This document shows, in pieces, positions 62,021 to 64,000 of a stretch of DNA of 64,000 nt (the first letter of the stretch is position 1; every line of letters starts with the position of its first letter). The translations under genes were made by a program, and so were the position numbers. The DNA is from Oxytricha trifallax (lineage: Eukaryota > Ciliophora > Spirotrichea > Sporadotrichida > Oxytrichidae): assembly GCA_000711775.1 (NCBI GenBank), contig ARYC01018494.1, forward strand, positions 1-64,000, read 5' to 3'. The notes below the pieces were generated by a model. It was not told the DNA's origin, made no database searches, and was given only the letters and a program-made list of their open reading frames with translations.

Positions 62021-62519
62021 GGGGGGGGGAAGTTTCCTGCACTGTTTTTTTATTTATGTTAAATTTAATAAATTTTACATGTATTAGCAAATTTAATATT
62101 TTTATGACCCATCAAATATTTAGAGCATATTATTCATCATTGAAGTAGCTCAAGAAAATATAGTATAACATTATATAGGCATGGTAAGAACAAGATAAAT
62201 TAAATCAGAACTACACTAACAATTGGATACAATATTAGAAATTATTATAGTAAAGCAATATAAAATTTAAGAGACAGAACCTACAAATATTAGATAAAAA
62301 TGTCAGAGTTATTGGAATCTTAAGAAAGATATTGACTATTGATTGATAATTTAAAGTAATTATAACAATAAAATTAGACATGAAGTTGGTTGATAGTTGT
62401 TATAAAGAGAAATTAAATTAAAAAAAATTAAAAAACATATTAAATTAAAAAAAGTGCAGGAAACTTCCCTAAAATTTTTTTTTTATCATAAACCAGTGCA
62501 GGAAACTTCCCCCCCCCCC
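62021..62519. mobile_element. G/C-capped element F3 with 8-bp target duplication and non-palindromic interior
   Basis: 499 bp. It starts GGGGGGGGGAAGTTTCCTGC and ends with the complement (GCAGGAAACTTCC then C9). The terminal inverted repeat is only ~24 bp. AAATTTTT at 62013-62020 and 62520-62527 is an exact direct duplication. Copy A has the empty site at about 39985 (CATTAAATTTTTATAATAT). A second copy of the terminal motif, AGTGCAGGAAACTTCCCT, lies internally at 62453-62470. The interior (62100-62400) is less AT-rich than the flanks. Confidence 0.85.
62110..62400 (+). other. Possible coding remnant inside F3
   Basis: Two plus-strand frames are open with balanced residues: IIQAWQEQDKLNQNYTNNW with IKFKRQNLQILDKNVRVIGI, and HYIGMVRTRQIKSELHQQLD. 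The frames overlap, so at most one is real. Either could be the remains of an element-encoded protein. No family was recognised. Confidence 0.3.
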
Positions 62520-64000
62520 AAATTTTTACTGTAATTTTTTTCAATTTGATATATTCTTATTACACTTATATATTAATGTTAATGCAGTAATTAATTTATT
62601 GTGCATTCTTTTTTCATCTTTAAGCTAAATTATAAAGTAAATAAATATATAAATATATATTGAAATTTAATAAATCAATTTTAAATATCTTTTAATTATC
62701 ATTCTTAAGTATTGAATTAACTAGTATTTATTGTATCAGTATATAATTTACTCTTTAAATTTCACCCATAAATATATAATATTTTATTATCTCTTTTTCC
62801 ATCTGTATAAGTGAGAAAGGAATATGATTATTCAATCAAACCCATATAATATAATTTGAAGTTTTCTTTAACTTTTTCAAATCTTATACTTCTCTGTTCA
62901 GAATTATGATTTAAAATTATTTGTATAATATTTATATATATATATATATAAATATTATTAAATACACAATACTTCAGAGCATTATATTTTCCCCTTTTGT
63001 TTTAATAATTTGTAAATTACAATTTGACATATTTATTCAACTATTATTTATATTATTTTAGTTATGATTTAAAATACATACATATTCAATTCTTGCTTTT
63101 ATAATTTACCTAATTCATCAATAAATTTTAAGATAAATTATAATTTTGTTCTACATTTGTTTCCAGACTATAAATATTGATTAGGATATTATAAATATAT
63201 AATAAAATTTCAGTTAATTAAAAATAAATAAAATTAAAGGTTAACAAGAAAAGTAATAATAAAAATAAAATTGTGATATTTATATTTAAAATTGAATATT
63301 TATTTGTGTAATATCTTAAACATATTGATAGTTAAGTCAAATTTAAACCCCTTTTCTATTACTTTACTTAGCAGTTCATAACATGGAGGTTATATTACCT
63401 TATTATAATTTTATTGATTTTAATAATACTTTTTTTGAGTTCATCAAATAAAATTGTTCCAACCATGCTTTTATTACATTAAAACAAATAATATACATTT
63501 TTTTGATAATTATACAAATTAAAAAAATAATTTTCAATGGGATTTCTTACTTTAAATTCATTAATTAGTTCTTTCTAATATTTTAATTTTACAAAATTTT
63601 ATTTTAAAAAATAAATGCTTTTTACTTTTTTAATATTTTTATATTTTAAGATACACAATACAATTTTAAACTTAATATTAGTAAATAATGTGGATGTCGT
63701 AAATTTGTTGTAACTATGAATAAATTCTTTTTATAATCTAAAATCAAATTAGAATAAAATAAATTAATAAATCTAAAAATAAAATATCTTAACAATTTTT
63801 TTTCCACTGACCCTGAATACAAAATTCTTATTTATGAATAATATCTTAAATAAAAATTTTATGTTAATTAATATATTGTTATGTTCAATGGGTATTTATT
63901 TTATATTTATACAATAAGGAGAAATCATCAAATGAAGAAATATAAACCACAATATCTTTTATTTTAGTTTTTATAATTCGAATATCCATTTAAACATAAC

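Larger units (their letters stand above)
58655..64000. repeat. Segmental duplication copy B (continues past window end)
   Basis: Collinear with copy A (35480-43045). It carries the older foldback H6 and motif copy 10, lacks H4, F2 and R1, and uniquely carries F3. No protein gene was recognised. The patch corresponding to A 35560-35880 is present but diverged. The divergence by eye is substantial, with many small indels, so the duplication is not recent. Confidence 0.8.

Noticed and set aside
62930..62952. TA-repeat tract
   Set aside because: Simple repeat within AT-rich DNA, with no associated structure.

Overview
The window reads as germline (micronuclear) DNA of a stichotrich/spirotrich ciliate of the Oxytricha-Stylonychia type. 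Three things support this. Every convincing reading frame needs TAA and TAG read as glutamine with TGA as the only stop. There are TBE-like transposons whose ends carry G4T4/C4A4 telomere-type repeats and which encode the expected trio: a DDE transposase, a roughly 22-kDa-class protein, and a zinc-finger/kinase protein. The rest is very AT-rich DNA with almost no intact genes, as expected of DNA that is eliminated from the somatic nucleus. No tRNA, rRNA or CRISPR array was seen.

Layout. 1-2405 is the right part of one TBE (TBE-1). 2406-51471 is an AT-rich desert. It carries a ~60-bp motif ten times in the window (nine within the desert), always on the + strand and mostly 4-6 kb apart, in three subtypes ordered c-a-b-a-c-a-b-a. 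It also carries six ~400-bp perfect or near-perfect foldback elements with TTGTAG/CTACAA ends and TA flanks (the sixth lies at 59.7 kb), and longer foldbacks capped by G or C runs and flanked by exact 8-bp duplications. Isolated gene-like patches also occur, among them an ABC-transporter ATPase relic at 6.9-7.3 kb and a possible WD40 relic at 13.3-13.7 kb. 51472-56858 is a transposon cluster: a 795-bp foldback, a truncated TBE-2, a ~210-bp spacer holding the C-terminal piece of a TLD-domain gene, then a nearly full-length but decayed TBE-3. 56990-58643 is a retroelement with an uninterrupted 530-codon frame containing part of a reverse transcriptase. 58655-64000 is a diverged second copy of 35375-43045.

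The paired copies (A at 35.4-43 kb, B at 56.9-64 kb) work as an internal clock. One foldback is in both copies, so it is older than the duplication. One TA-foldback, two G/C-capped foldbacks, one TBE and two 1.6-kb retroelements are each in only one copy, so they came later. The matching copy supplies the empty site for several of them.

Limits. Coordinates of ORFs, ends and duplications were read by hand. Homology calls (TBE, ABC, TLD, WD40, RT) rest on recognised motifs, not on searches. Alignments between diverged AT-rich copies are by eye.
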